Assembly: GCA_937924905.1 (NCBI GenBank)
Contig: CALDUK010000008.1
Coordinates: 46,556-110,555, forward strand
Origin: an uncultured Paracoccaceae bacterium
GTDB lineage: Bacteria; Pseudomonadota; Alphaproteobacteria; Rhodobacterales; Rhodobacteraceae
Length of the DNA: 64,000 bases
Reading direction: 5' to 3'
The notes beneath the pieces were generated by a model. That model saw nothing but the letters and a program-made list of their open reading frames with translations. It searched no databases and was not told where the DNA came from. Made by a program: the position numbers and the translations under genes. Below, piece by piece: positions 31,339 through 41,683 of this stretch. The stretch's first letter is position 1; each line of letters begins with the position of its first letter.

Positions 31339-31755
31339 TCAGGAGACCTGGCTGTGGACTTCGATCACATTGCCTTCGGGGTCGTGGAAGAAGACCTGAT
31401 GCCATTCCTTTGAAAACGTAGTGCCATAGTCGGAATAGGGAATGCCGTTGTCATCGAGCCGTTTCAGGAATGCGGGCAGGTCGTCGGTGCGAAAGGCGAT
31501 ATGGCCGCGTTCGACCGGGTTGATGACCTGGCCATTTCGGAACGCCGTGGTCAGTTCTCTTTCGGCCAAATGCATCTGCATGCGGCCTTCGGTGGCAAAG
31601 CGGATCTTGCCCGCATAGCCCATGTCTTTGTTCGCTTCGGTGCGGGGGAATTGATCGACCGCCATATCATCGAGGCCGAGGATGCCAGTGTAGAAGTCGT
31701 GCAGCCGGTCGACATCTTCGGACACGACGTTGATGTGATGAAATTCAAGTTTCAT
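31339..31755 (-). CDS. VOC-family (glyoxalase/dioxygenase fold) protein
   Basis: MKLEFHHINVVSEDVDRLHDFYTGILGLDD...HIAFRTDDLPAFLKRLDDNGIPYSDYG...QVFFHDPEGNVIEVH. Confidence 0.85.
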   Translation of the reverse strand: MKLEFHHINVVSEDVDRLHDFYTGILGLDDMAVDQFPRTEANKDMGYAGKIRFATEGRMQMHLAERELTTAFRNGQVINPVERGHIAFRTDDLPAFLKRLDDNGIPYSDYGTTFSKEWHQVFFHDPEGNVIEVHSQVS

Positions 31756-31785
31756 AGGCGGGCCTTTGTGCAAGGGGGCCGGGGG

Positions 31786-33261
31786 TCAGACGGCAAGCGT
31801 GGCGGTGACAGCCTTTTTCCAACGCGCGTATTTGGCGTCGCGATCTGCGCTGTCCATGGTCGGTTCAAAGCGGCGTTCCAGCGCCCAGCTTTGGGCAAAG
31901 CCTGCCTGATCGGGATAGACGCCGGCCTGCATGCCTGCCAGCCACGCGGCACCCAATGCGGTGGTTTCCAGCACTCGGGGACGGTCGACCGGCGCGCCCA
32001 GAATATCGGACAGGAATTGCATCGTATAATTGCTGGCCGTCATGCCGCCGTCGACGCGCAGGACCGCATCGCCGCCGCCTGCACCATCGGCCTGCATCGC
32101 TTCCAGCAAATCGCGGGTTTGGTAGCCGACGCTTTCAAGCGCGGCGCGCGCCAGTTCGGCGGGGCCTGAGTTGCGCGACAGACCATAAACCGCACCGCGA
32201 CAATCGGGGTGCCAATAGGGCGCGCCAAGACCGGTGAAGGCTGGCACGATGATCACCGGTTGGCCGGGGTCAGAGGCTTCGGCCAGCGCCTGGGTTTCGC
32301 CTGCGTCGCGGATGATTTTCAGCCCGTCGCGCAGCCATTGCACCACGGCACCTGCGATAAAGATCGAGCCCTCGAGCGCATAGGTGGGCTGGCCGTTCAG
32401 CTGATAACCGATGGTGGTCAAAAGCCGGTTGGTGGATCTGACCGGTGTGTCGCCCGTGTTCAAAAGCGCGAAACAACCCGTCCCATAGGTGGATTTAAGC
32501 ATGCCTGCATCAAAGCAGGCCTGCCCGACGGTGGCCGCCTGTTGGTCGCCCGCGACGCCGAGGATGGGGGTTTGGCCGCCCAGCAAATCGGTGGTGCCAA
32601 ATTCTGCCGCGCAGTCTTTGACCTGGGGCAGCATCGCGGGGGGGATGTTGAGCATCTTGCAGATCTGTTCCGACCAGGCGCCTTTATGAATATCGTACAG
32701 CATCGTGCGGGCCGCGTTGGTCGCATCGGTGACATGGGCCGCGCCGCCGGTCATGCGCCAGATCAGATAGCTGTCGACGGTGCCAAAGAGCACCTGACCT
32801 TGCGCGGCGCGGTCGCGTGCGCCGGGCGTCTGGTCGAGGATCCATTTGAGCTTGGTGGATGAAAAATACGGGTCGAACAGAAGGCCGGTGGTTTCGGTGA
32901 CCAGGTCTTCATGGGCGTCTTTCATCAACGCGCAATAGTCTGCCGTGCGCCGGTCTTGCCAGACAATGGCGTTGTGCAGCGGCTGGCCTGTGGCCTTGTC
33001 CCAGACCACAGTGGTTTCGCGTTGGTTGGTGATGCCGATGGCCGCGATATCAGAGGCGGTGACACCCTGGGTTTGCATCACATCGCGCGCGGTTTCGACG
33101 ACGGTGGACCACAGGTCTTCGGGGTCGTGTTCGACCCAGCCGCTGGCCGGATAGTGCTGGGGAAATTCTTTCTGGGCGACTGCGGCGATGTTCAGGTTCT
33201 TGTCGAACAGAATGGCGCGGCTGGATGTCGTGCCCTGATCAATTGCCATTACATAGGTCAT
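31786..33261 (-). CDS. glpK: Glycerol kinase
   Basis: [69 protein letters not shown]. Confidence 0.97.
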   Translation of the reverse strand: MTYVMAIDQGTTSSRAILFDKNLNIAAVAQKEFPQHYPASGWVEHDPEDLWSTVVETARDVMQTQGVTASDIAAIGITNQRETTVVWDKATGQPLHNAIVWQDRRTADYCALMKDAHEDLVTETTGLLFDPYFSSTKLKWILDQTPGARDRAAQGQVLFGTVDSYLIWRMTGGAAHVTDATNAARTMLYDIHKGAWSEQICKMLNIPPAMLPQVKDCAAEFGTTDLLGGQTPILGVAGDQQAATVGQACFDAGMLKSTYGTGCFALLNTGDTPVRSTNRLLTTIGYQLNGQPTYALEGSIFIAGAVVQWLRDGLKIIRDAGETQALAEASDPGQPVIIVPAFTGLGAPYWHPDCRGAVYGLSRNSGPAELARAALESVGYQTRDLLEAMQADGAGGGDAVLRVDGGMTASNYTMQFLSDILGAPVDRPRVLETTALGAAWLAGMQAGVYPDQAGFAQSWALERRFEPTMDSADRDAKYARWKKAVTATLAV

Positions 33262-33364
33262 GGGATCCTCCGTCGTTGCGGTCACCTAACCGTGTGCGTG
33301 CGGCTTGTGCAACTGGCCAAGCGCGGCCAACGCGCTAAGCTTGGGGGGGAAAGCGAGGTGGCCC

Positions 33365-34198
33365 ATGACGCGATTGATCCTTGTCAGCCTTATTTCTGTT
33401 CTGGCGTGGCCGGCCCTGGCGCAAGAGCGCAGGCCAAGCCAGTGTTTTGCGATTGCCCAGACCATTCCCGGTGCGGCCTATGTTCAGAAGGCAGCATGGC
33501 AGGACGGCATTGCCGATGAATTCAGCCTGCGCATCAGCTATATCGATCATTCGATGTTTCTTTTGCAAACCCATGGCGGGTTAAGCGCGGTCACCGATTA
33601 CAACGGCTTTATCGGCGCGGTCCCTTTGGTGCCGGATGTGGTGACGATGAACAACGCCCATGGCACCCACTGGACCGCCGCGCCGCATCCGGACATTCCC
33701 CATGTGCTGGAAGGCTGGCGACAGGGCGGGCAACCGGCGGATTATTATGTGGATTTGGGCGAGATGCTGATCCGCAATGCGACGACCGATATTCGCAACC
33801 GGTCGGGCGGGGGGCTGGCGATTGCCGACAATAATTCGATCTTTATTTTCGAAGCCGCCGGATTGTGCATTGGGCATCTGGGGCATTTGCACCATGAACC
33901 GTCGGATGAAACCTATGCCGCGATCGGGCGGCTGGATGTGGTGATGGCGGCGGTCGATGGCGGGCTGACGGTGGACACAGACACTATGATCCGTATCGTC
34001 ACGCGGTTGCGCAGTTCCATCGTATTGCCGATGCATTGGTGGACGCGGGGGTCGCTGGACCAGTTCATTGCCGGGCTGGGCCCCGAGTTTGACGTCCAGC
34101 GCCCCGGCACCAGCCATATGGAGCTGTCTTTGCGCACCCTGCCGTCGCGCCCGACGGTGATGGTGCTGGAACCCCGGTTTCTGAGGCGGGACGACTAA
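33365..34198 (+). CDS. MBL-fold-like secreted hydrolase (putative)
   Basis: Signal peptide MTRLILVSLISVLAWPALAQ; IDHSMFLLQTHGG; HHEPSDETYAAIGRLDVVMAAVDGG; IVLPMHWW. Confidence 0.6.
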   Translation: MTRLILVSLISVLAWPALAQERRPSQCFAIAQTIPGAAYVQKAAWQDGIADEFSLRISYIDHSMFLLQTHGGLSAVTDYNGFIGAVPLVPDVVTMNNAHGTHWTAAPHPDIPHVLEGWRQGGQPADYYVDLGEMLIRNATTDIRNRSGGGLAIADNNSIFIFEAAGLCIGHLGHLHHEPSDETYAAIGRLDVVMAAVDGGLTVDTDTMIRIVTRLRSSIVLPMHWWTRGSLDQFIAGLGPEFDVQRPGTSHMELSLRTLPSRPTVMVLEPRFLRRDD

Positions 34199-34243
34199 AT
34201 CCGGCGGGCTGGTGTTTTCGGCATTTCCGGCTAGACCGGTGCC

Positions 34244-35644
34244 ATGTTGAACGATGCTGATCCCGCATTCCGTCAGGCGGTGACGACCGCCGGTCTTGCC
34301 ACCCGCGATGGCACGGATGCCGATTTGACCGAACCGCGCGGCAAGTTTCGGGGGCAGGCCGCCTTTGTCGCCCTGCCGCGCAGCACCGACGAGGTGGCGC
34401 GTCTGGTGCGGCTGGCGGCTGAGGCGCGGGTGGGTCTGGTGCCTTATGGCGGGGGCACTGGGTTGGTCGGTGGGCAGGTGATGCCCGAGGGGCCTTTGCC
34501 GGTTGTTCTGTCGCTGGAAAAGATGACGGCCATTCGCGCGGTTTATGATCAGGAAAACACGCTGGTGGCCGATGCGGGCGCGACGCTGGGTGATGTTCAG
34601 CGGGCGGCCACGGACCACGGGCGTTTGTTTCCCCTTAGCTATGCCAGCAAGGACAGCGCGCGGATCGGCGGCGCTTTGGCTGTGAACTCGGGCGGGCTGA
34701 ATGTGCTGCGCTATGGCACGGCGCGCGAATTGTGCCTGGGGATCGAGGCAGTGTTGCCCTCGGGCGAGGTGCTGCATGGGTTGAAGCGGCTGCGCAAGGA
34801 CAACACAGGCTATGACCTGCGGCATTTGCTGATCGGGTCGGAAGGCACGTTGGGCGTCATCACGGCGGCGGCGCTGAAGCTGTTTCCCGAACCGGCCCAA
34901 CGCGCGACCGCGTTTCTGGCAGTGCGCGACCCGGCGGCGGCCCTGACGCTTTTGTCGATGCTGCGCGACCGGTCGGGCGATGCGGTGTCGGCGTTTGAAC
35001 TGATCTCGGCCCAGTCGTTTCATTTTCTGGCCGAGACGTTTCCGGACCTGCGCCAACCGTTTCAGACGCCGCCGGACTGGTGCGTGTTGCTGGAGATTGG
35101 CACGGGGCCCGCGGCGGCACCCGAGACCATTCTGACCGATGTGTTCGCCGCGGCCAGCGATCAGGGGCTGGTCACCGATGGCCATATTGCCCAAAGCGAA
35201 CAGCAGCGCGCCGCGTTCTGGCAGGTGCGCGAGACCATCCCCGAAGCGAACCGCCGGATTGGCGCGATTGCCAGCCACGACATTGCCCTGCCGCTGTCCG
35301 AAGTGCCGGGTTTCGTGACCGAGGCGCACCGGGCGCTGACCGATTTGCTGCCCTGCCGGATCAATGCGTTCGGGCATCTGGGGGACGGCAACCTGCATTT
35401 CAACGTTTATCCGCCCAAGGGCATGGTGCGCGACGGGTTCATGGACCACGCCCCCCGGGTGATGCGTCTGGTCCATGATCTGACCCAGGCGCGCGGTGGC
35501 ACATTCAGCGCCGAACATGGCGTGGGGCGGCTGAAAGCGGGCGATCTGGCGCGCTATGGCGACCCGGCCAAGCTGGCGTCGATGCGCGCCATCAAACAGG
35601 CGCTGGACCCGTTGGGGATTATGAACCCGGGCGCGTTGTTCTGA
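34244..35644 (+). CDS. FAD-binding oxidoreductase (D-2-hydroxyacid dehydrogenase / glycolate oxidase-like)
   Basis: LVPYGGGTGLVGGQV; GGALAVNSGGLNVLRYGTARELCLG; FGHLGDGNLHFNV; FSAEHGVGRLK. Confidence 0.9.
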   Translation: MLNDADPAFRQAVTTAGLATRDGTDADLTEPRGKFRGQAAFVALPRSTDEVARLVRLAAEARVGLVPYGGGTGLVGGQVMPEGPLPVVLSLEKMTAIRAVYDQENTLVADAGATLGDVQRAATDHGRLFPLSYASKDSARIGGALAVNSGGLNVLRYGTARELCLGIEAVLPSGEVLHGLKRLRKDNTGYDLRHLLIGSEGTLGVITAAALKLFPEPAQRATAFLAVRDPAAALTLLSMLRDRSGDAVSAFELISAQSFHFLAETFPDLRQPFQTPPDWCVLLEIGTGPAAAPETILTDVFAAASDQGLVTDGHIAQSEQQRAAFWQVRETIPEANRRIGAIASHDIALPLSEVPGFVTEAHRALTDLLPCRINAFGHLGDGNLHFNVYPPKGMVRDGFMDHAPRVMRLVHDLTQARGGTFSAEHGVGRLKAGDLARYGDPAKLASMRAIKQALDPLGIMNPGALF

Positions 35645-35653
35645 AGGGGTCGC

Positions 35654-36889
35654 TCAGGTGGTTTCCGCAGCCTCGGCAGCGGCGCGTTCGGCGCGCCACA
35701 GTTCCAGCAGCTTGTCCAGAAGCGCGCGCATAGAGGCGTCGGCCGCGTCGTCGTCGCTGAATTTGCGGTGATCGGCCAGAAACTTGCGCAGGCGGAAGGG
35801 TTTGCGTTTGGCCAGAATGCCCTGCAAGTCACCGGGAAGCGTGCCAGCGGCCACATGGGCGCGCACCCAGGCTTCCAGCATTTCGGTTTCTGACACCGCG
35901 CTGTCCTTGCACCACGCGGTTTCAAACAATCGCATGATATAAGACAGCACGACCGGGCGCACATGTCGCCGGTCGCTCCGGAAGGGCGCGCGGAAGACAT
36001 CCATGACCAGTTCATAAGACGGCCAGTAAAACAGGTGGCCATCGTCGCGGACGTCGCGCAAGACCTCGTCGACTGCGACGCGCAGCGTGGCTTTTGACAC
36101 CGAGTTGGCCGATATGCAGGACACATCGCGGAAGGTCGCGATCAAGGGCACGGGGCTGAGCGTGACGATGATTTTGGCGTCCGGGCGATAGCGTCGGATC
36201 AGGTCATAGACGGCGCGGATATTGTCGCGGTTCTCTTCCACCGATGACAGCCGGAACTTGTGGCGTTCCGGGTCATAGACCTCTTTGGGAATGGTGCGCC
36301 AAAATACGTTGCCGGTGGGGTCGTCATACCAGACTTCGGACAAGCCAAAGGTCAGGATGAAAACGTCGGTTTCATCAAAGATGCGCTTGGTTTCCTGCCG
36401 AATGTCTTCGTCATATCCGTATTCTTCGGCCTTATATCCGTGCCAGAGCGGTTGATCGAAGACCTTGTTTTCCCAGGCCCATTCAAACTGCTGGCGGATG
36501 ACAAAACTGTTCACCATGCCTTCGCCCATGGTCACAACATAGGCGCGGGTGGCGTCATCGGCTTTGTTCAGAACGCGGAAATTCCGTTCGGACAACCAGT
36601 TTGAGATATTGGCGGCGAAGCAAGACCCAAAAGCGGTGATCTGGGTGTTCTTCTCGATGACAGGCGCATCGGGCAGCCAGCCGTGCAGGACGAATTTCTC
36701 AGGCCCGTCCAAGGCCATGATCTGGTCGAGCTTGGGGTTGAAATTGGTATGTTCGCCCCGGAACCAGGTGCGAAATTCCGCGCCTTTTTCGCTGGTATGC
36801 TGAAAGGCCACATCGACGGCACCGGTGTCGGTCTTTGGCTCTTTTTGGGCCACGCTGCTCTCCTCATGGGACCGGGGCGTAAAGTGCAT
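35654..36889 (-). CDS. GSCFA domain-containing protein
   Basis: ITAFGSCFAANISNWLSERNFRVLNKADD plus SGNH-like motifs; start approximate (ORF extends to 36994). Confidence 0.85.
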   Translation of the reverse strand: MHFTPRSHEESSVAQKEPKTDTGAVDVAFQHTSEKGAEFRTWFRGEHTNFNPKLDQIMALDGPEKFVLHGWLPDAPVIEKNTQITAFGSCFAANISNWLSERNFRVLNKADDATRAYVVTMGEGMVNSFVIRQQFEWAWENKVFDQPLWHGYKAEEYGYDEDIRQETKRIFDETDVFILTFGLSEVWYDDPTGNVFWRTIPKEVYDPERHKFRLSSVEENRDNIRAVYDLIRRYRPDAKIIVTLSPVPLIATFRDVSCISANSVSKATLRVAVDEVLRDVRDDGHLFYWPSYELVMDVFRAPFRSDRRHVRPVVLSYIMRLFETAWCKDSAVSETEMLEAWVRAHVAAGTLPGDLQGILAKRKPFRLRKFLADHRKFSDDDAADASMRALLDKLLELWRAERAAAEAAETT

Positions 36890-37057
36890 GATCGCGGTTT
36901 GGGCGTCAACGTGGCCGTCGCGGGCGGCGGGATGGGCCGGGTCGGGCCTGCCCTTTGCCAGCGCAGGGGTGATAAACTGTTCATTTATGCACACTGACCC
37001 CTACATGACAGGTGCTGTGTGCATGTATAGAAAGCAGTCAACAAAAGGAGGCCCCCC

Positions 37058-38014
37058 ATGGGACAGCTTGTAGACGGTGAATGGCATGACGTTTGGTACG
37101 ACACAAAATCGACCGGCGGGAAATTCGTGCGCTCGACCGCGAAGTTTCGCAATTGGATCACGCCAGACGGTGACTTTCCGGCCGAAGCGGGCCGGTATCA
37201 CCTGTATGTGTCCTATGCCTGCCCCTGGGCGCATCGGACGCTGATCTTTCGCGCGCTGAAAGGGCTGACCGATCTGATCAGCGTCAGCGTTGTACATCCC
37301 GATATGCTGGAGGATGGCTGGACCTTTGGCGGTGATTTTCCGGGCACCACCGGCGACACGCTGTATGGGCTGCCGTTTGCCCGTGACATTTACACTAAGG
37401 CCGACCCCCAGGTTTCAGGCCGGGTGACTGTGCCGATCCTTTGGGACAAAAAGCAGGGAACGATTGTGTCGAATGAATCCTCCGAGATCATTCGCATGTT
37501 CAACAGTGCTTTTGACAAAGTGACCGGCAATACGCAGGATTTCTGGCCAGAGGAACTGCGCGACGCCATCGAGCCTGTGAATGCCCGCATCTATGACACG
37601 TTGAACAATGGTGTGTACCGGTCCGGCTTTGCGACCACACAGGACGCTTATGACGATGCTGTGGTTCAGCTTTTTGACACGATGGACTGGCTGGAAGACC
37701 GGTTGGCGACCAACAGGTATCTGATGGGCGACCGGGTGACCGAGGCCGATTGGCGGCTGGTGACAACGCTTTTCCGGTTTGATCCCGTCTATCATCTGCA
37801 TTTCAAGTGCAATCGGAAGCGGTTGATAGATTACCCGAACCTCTGGGCCTATACGCGCGAATTGTATCAATGGCCGGGCATCGCCGAGACAGTGAATTTC
37901 GACCATATCGTGCGGCACTATCATTATAGTCACGACACCATAAATCCGCACCGGATCATTCCGATCAACCCGGCGCTTGACTGGGATGCACCCCATGGTC
38001 GCGACGCGCTTTGA
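37058..38014 (+). CDS. Glutathionyl-hydroquinone reductase-type GST (YqjG/ECM4 family)
   Basis: YHLYVSYACPWAHRTLIFRALKGL (CPWAH active site); AGTVPILWDKK-type GST fold; AYTRELYQWPGIAETVNFDHIVRHYHYSHDTINPHRIIP. Confidence 0.92.
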   Translation: MGQLVDGEWHDVWYDTKSTGGKFVRSTAKFRNWITPDGDFPAEAGRYHLYVSYACPWAHRTLIFRALKGLTDLISVSVVHPDMLEDGWTFGGDFPGTTGDTLYGLPFARDIYTKADPQVSGRVTVPILWDKKQGTIVSNESSEIIRMFNSAFDKVTGNTQDFWPEELRDAIEPVNARIYDTLNNGVYRSGFATTQDAYDDAVVQLFDTMDWLEDRLATNRYLMGDRVTEADWRLVTTLFRFDPVYHLHFKCNRKRLIDYPNLWAYTRELYQWPGIAETVNFDHIVRHYHYSHDTINPHRIIPINPALDWDAPHGRDAL

Positions 38015-38225
38015 CCGTGCCGGGCCTGTCGTAACGCCTTGTTAAGGACGGTTCGCGTCCATGTGGCAGAGGCCCCTGTGCCGCCGCGTCCGCTCGCGCC
38101 GGGTTCAACAGACGGTGATTGTGCGTCAGAGAAACTTGGCTTGTGCATTCTTGTGACTATCTAAGATACAGTTATTCGCAGAATGGTGCGCATCGGGGCA
38201 TCAGAGGCAAAATGGAGGATAAGCT

Positions 38226-39689
38226 GTGAGAGTAGAAACGCTCGCGCTTCGTCGGTCATACACACGGCAGATGATCTGGCCACTTTTGATGGGGCTTGCG
38301 CTTTTGCTGGCACAAACCCTTGCCGTCGCGGCGCAATCGCGCCCGGATACCTTTGCTGATCTGGCCGAAAAGGTCAGCCCATCGGTGGTGAACATTACGA
38401 CGTCGACGACGGTTGCGACCAGTGCGGAACCTGCGCCGGTTGTCCCGGATGGGTCGCCGTTCGAAGACTTTTTCCGCGATTTCCTGGATCGGAACGGTCC
38501 GAATGGTCAATCGCCGCGGCGCAGTCAGGCGCTGGGATCGGGGTTTGTGATCTCGGAAGACGGGTTCATTGTGACCAACAATCACGTCATTGAAGGCGCG
38601 GATGAAATTCTGATCGAATTTTTCGAAGGATTCGAACTGGAAGCGACGCTGATCGGCACCGACCGGAACACAGATTTGGCGCTGTTGAAGGTTGAATCGG
38701 ACGAGCCGCTGGATTTCGTCAACTTTGGCGATTCCGAAGAAGCCCGTGTGGGCGACTGGGTGATGGCCATGGGCAACCCGCTGGGGCAGGGCTTTTCGGT
38801 TTCGGCCGGGATCGTGTCGGCCCGGGGCCGGGCGCTGTCGGGCAGCTATGACGATTATCTTCAGACCGACGCCGCGATCAACCGCGGCAACTCGGGCGGG
38901 CCATTGTTCAATATGAACGGCGAAGTCATCGGCGTGAACACCGCGATCCTGTCGCCCAACGGTGGTTCCATCGGGATTGGCTTTGCGATGTCCAGCCGTG
39001 TGGCGGCGAATGTGATCCAGCAACTGAAAGACTTTGGCGAAACCCGCCGGGGTTGGCTGGGCGTGCGCATTCAGGACGTCACCGATGATCTGGCCGAAGG
39101 TCTTGGTCTGGAAGAAGCGCGCGGTGCTTTGGTGACCGATGTGCCCGAAGGCCCGGCTTTGGAAGCCGGATTGGAGGCAGGCGATGTCATTTTGTCCTTT
39201 GACGGCGTCAATGTGGACGACACGCGCGGTCTGGTGCGTCAGGTCGGTGACACCGAGGTGGGCAAAGAGGTTCGCGTGTTGGTGTTCCGTGATGGCGGGA
39301 CCGAAACCTTGCGCGTGACGCTGGGTCGTCGCGAGGATGAAGAACGGTCTGTGCCGGCGTCGATCAACCGCGAGGAAGAACCCGAAACGTCCGAAATGAT
39401 GAGCGGTATCGTCATTTCCAACCTGACGGATGAACTGCGCGAGCAGCTTGCCTTGCCCGAAGGGTCCGAAGGCCTGATCGTCATTGACGTGGCCGAAGAC
39501 AGCGAGGCGTATGAAGAAGGTCTGCGCGCAGGTGATCTGATCACCGAAGCCGGTCAGGAAAAGGTCACCAACGTGACCGAACTGGAAGAGCGGATCGTCG
39601 CGGCCAAGGAAGCCGGTCGCAAGTCGATCCTGCTGCTGGTGCGTCGCGGAGGCGACCCACGCTTTGTAGCGCTGAGCATCGCCAGCTGA
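38226..39689 (+). CDS. Do/DegP-family periplasmic serine endoprotease
   Basis: Signal peptide; catalytic His in VTNNHVIEGADE; Ser in NRGNSGGPLFN; two C-terminal PDZ domains. Confidence 0.95.
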   Translation: MRVETLALRRSYTRQMIWPLLMGLALLLAQTLAVAAQSRPDTFADLAEKVSPSVVNITTSTTVATSAEPAPVVPDGSPFEDFFRDFLDRNGPNGQSPRRSQALGSGFVISEDGFIVTNNHVIEGADEILIEFFEGFELEATLIGTDRNTDLALLKVESDEPLDFVNFGDSEEARVGDWVMAMGNPLGQGFSVSAGIVSARGRALSGSYDDYLQTDAAINRGNSGGPLFNMNGEVIGVNTAILSPNGGSIGIGFAMSSRVAANVIQQLKDFGETRRGWLGVRIQDVTDDLAEGLGLEEARGALVTDVPEGPALEAGLEAGDVILSFDGVNVDDTRGLVRQVGDTEVGKEVRVLVFRDGGTETLRVTLGRREDEERSVPASINREEEPETSEMMSGIVISNLTDELREQLALPEGSEGLIVIDVAEDSEAYEEGLRAGDLITEAGQEKVTNVTELEERIVAAKEAGRKSILLLVRRGGDPRFVALSIAS

Positions 39690-39708
39690 TCTGACGGTTC
39701 TGACATCG

Positions 39709-39738
39709 AAAAGGCCCCCGGTTTCGGGGGCCTTTTTC
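39709..39738 (+). terminator. Rho-independent terminator after deg protease
   Basis: AAGGCCCCCG-gttt-CGGGGGCCTTTTT. Confidence 0.9.
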
Positions 39739-39765
39739 GTTGCGTCGTTCTGATGGGTGTTTTTG

Positions 39766-40596
39766 CTATTCCGCCGCCATCGGCAACTCGGCGCGCCCGA
39801 TGCCTGTGACATCGGCGACCACGCGGTCAATCAGCGCTTTGAATGGCGCAAAGTTGTTGTTCGGGCGGATGTGCTGTTCGTTCATATACAGCGAGCGGTC
39901 GATTTCCACCTGCACTGCATGACGGTTCAGCGCCGGGCGGCCGTAGTTCTGTGTCACAAAGGCGCCTGCAAACGGTGCATTCCGTGCGACCCGCAACCCG
40001 GCCGAGGTCATGGCCGCTTCGATCTTGTCGACCACATCCGAACTGGCGGCGGCGCCGAACCGGTCGCCCAGCACGATTTCGGGGCGGGTTCCGCGCGGGT
40101 GGCTGATGGTTTCAATCGCTTCATGCGGCATCGAATGGCAATCAATCAGGATCGCCTCGCCGTAAAGCGCCACGCTGTCATCCATAAGCGTCGTCAGCGC
40201 CTGGTGCCAGGGGGCCCAGAATTCCTCGATTCGCGCGTCGGCTTCTTTGCGGCTGATCTTGCCGCGATAGATCGACCGCCCGTTGGCGACCACGCGTGGC
40301 ACAACGCCAAGGCCCGAGGCGACGCGCGGATTGTGCGCGACACGTTTCACGCCTTCGATCAGGGCCGGGTCCAGTTCGTCGGACGCCCGGTTCACGTCGA
40401 TCCAGGCGCGGGGCGCAATTGCCGTCAAAAGCGGCGCGCCATGCAGCGGGGCGGCGTCAAACAACCGGTCAACAAATGCATCTTCAGAGGAGCGCAGCGT
40501 TTTTTCGTCAAGCGTCGTGCGGCGCACAAAGCTCCACGGATATTCGCGCCCTGAATGAGGCGACGCGAACACCACACTGGTTGTCCGCATATCTGG
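39766..40596 (-). CDS. N-formylglutamate amidohydrolase family protein
   Basis: VVFASPHSGREYPWSFV; ILIDCHSMPH; EIVLGDRFGAAAS; NYGRPALNRHAVQVEIDRSLYM. Confidence 0.88.
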   Translation of the reverse strand, partial: PDMRTTSVVFASPHSGREYPWSFVRRTTLDEKTLRSSEDAFVDRLFDAAPLHGAPLLTAIAPRAWIDVNRASDELDPALIEGVKRVAHNPRVASGLGVVPRVVANGRSIYRGKISRKEADARIEEFWAPWHQALTTLMDDSVALYGEAILIDCHSMPHEAIETISHPRGTRPEIVLGDRFGAAASSDVVDKIEAAMTSAGLRVARNAPFAGAFVTQNYGRPALNRHAVQVEIDRSLYMNEQHIRPNNNFAPFKALIDRVVADVTGIGRAELPMAAE

Positions 40597-40755
40597 CATG
40601 AATAACTTGTATGCCGCCACGCAAAAACACTCCTGTTCGTCAAACCCTTATACGACACTTTCGGGTCAGTCCAAAACCCCTTGATGTGCCCGCACGCTAC
40701 CATTATAGGTCTGCCACCAGCGCGGGCAGCCCCCGCGCTTGTCATTTTGAATATC

Positions 40756-40830
40756 GGGCGATTAGCTCAGCGGTAGAGCACTTCGTTGACATCGAAGGGG
40801 TCACTGGTTCGATCCCAGTATCGCCCACCA
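40756..40830 (+). tRNA. tRNA-Val (anticodon GAC)
   Basis: GGGCGAT/ATCGCCC acceptor; anticodon arm CTTCG-TTGACAT-CGAAG; T-arm ACTGGTTCGATCCCAGT; ACCA 3' end. Confidence 0.97.
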
Positions 40831-40901
40831 TTCCGCCGCAGCGCAAAAGCGCTGTAAATGCAACCAAGGCGCGCCAGTGCGCCGCGACAAGGAGAGCGTC
40901 G

Positions 40902-41027
40902 ATGAAAGTCCGCAACTCGCTTCGTTCGCTGAAGAACCGGCACCGCGACTGCCGTGTGGTGCGCCGCAAAGGCCGCGTCTATGTGATCAACAAGACGCAG
41001 CGCCGGTTCAAGGCACGTCAGGGCTGA
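40902..41027 (+). CDS. rpmJ: 50S ribosomal protein L36
   Basis: [41 protein letters not shown]; Cys-poor form. Confidence 0.95.
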   Translation: MKVRNSLRSLKNRHRDCRVVRRKGRVYVINKTQRRFKARQG

Positions 41028-41044
41028 AGTTCGCCCGACACGAC

Positions 41045-41074
41045 AAAAGGCCGCCCCCACGGGCGGCCTTTTTG
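41045..41074 (+). terminator. Rho-independent terminator after rpmJ
   Basis: AAAAGGCCGCCC-ccac-GGGCGGCCTTTTTG. Confidence 0.92.
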
Positions 41075-41095
41075 TTTGTTTCCTGAGAAAATTGC

Positions 41096-41446
41096 TTAGG
41101 CGCGGGCGATCAGGGCCACCGGCGCATTGGCGTCGCGTTCGTAATCCAGCGGCGCGTCATCGCTGTGCGGTGTGGCGCGTTTGAATTCATAGATCATTTC
41201 GCCCGCGGCCTTTTCGGTCGCCACGATCAGACATTGCGACAGGTGCCGCGCGCCGTCATAGACATCGACCAGCCCGCGAATGCTGGGCGCATCGTCGGCG
41301 TCCAGTGCAAAGCCTTCATCCCAATAGCGCAGAATGGTGAAAGTCTGGTCGCCCGCTTTCACGCGCAGACGGCTTTTCTTACGTTGATTGTGCTTGCGGG
41401 CCAGGGCCAACCCTTCGCGCACTTCTTTTGGCAGAAACTCTGACAT
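41096..41446 (-). CDS. Conserved hypothetical protein
   Basis: 116 aa MSEFLPKEVREGLALARKHNQRKKSRLRVKAGDQTFTILRYWDEGFALD...; lies downstream of a terminator and divergent to xsc. Confidence 0.75.
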   Translation of the reverse strand: MSEFLPKEVREGLALARKHNQRKKSRLRVKAGDQTFTILRYWDEGFALDADDAPSIRGLVDVYDGARHLSQCLIVATEKAAGEMIYEFKRATPHSDDAPLDYERDANAPVALIARA

Positions 41447-41683
41447 TCGACCCCTCCCCAGTTGTCCAGATGCAATGTGGACTGATTCTTCGGATTGGCA
41501 AACCATTCCTTGATATTGTTGATAAAACTGAAACTTAACTTGAAGATTTAATGAAAGTTTTTCCAAACTGGGAACACCGGGCCATCGACCCGAATCGCGC
41601 TGGTTATAAAGGGGGTATTCAACTGGCCCTACTGGCCGTGTACACGCGTTCCTAGATAAAAGCCGCCCAAGGGAGAGTACGCC

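Noticed and set aside
33581-35518. 645-aa minus-strand ORF
   Set aside because: Shadow ORF antisense to the MBL-like gene and the FAD oxidoreductase; low-complexity Arg/Gln/His-rich translation with no domain, expected from high-GC third positions on the other strand.
38256-39830. 524-aa minus-strand ORF
   Set aside because: Antisense to the well-supported DegP-family protease; no recognisable domain.
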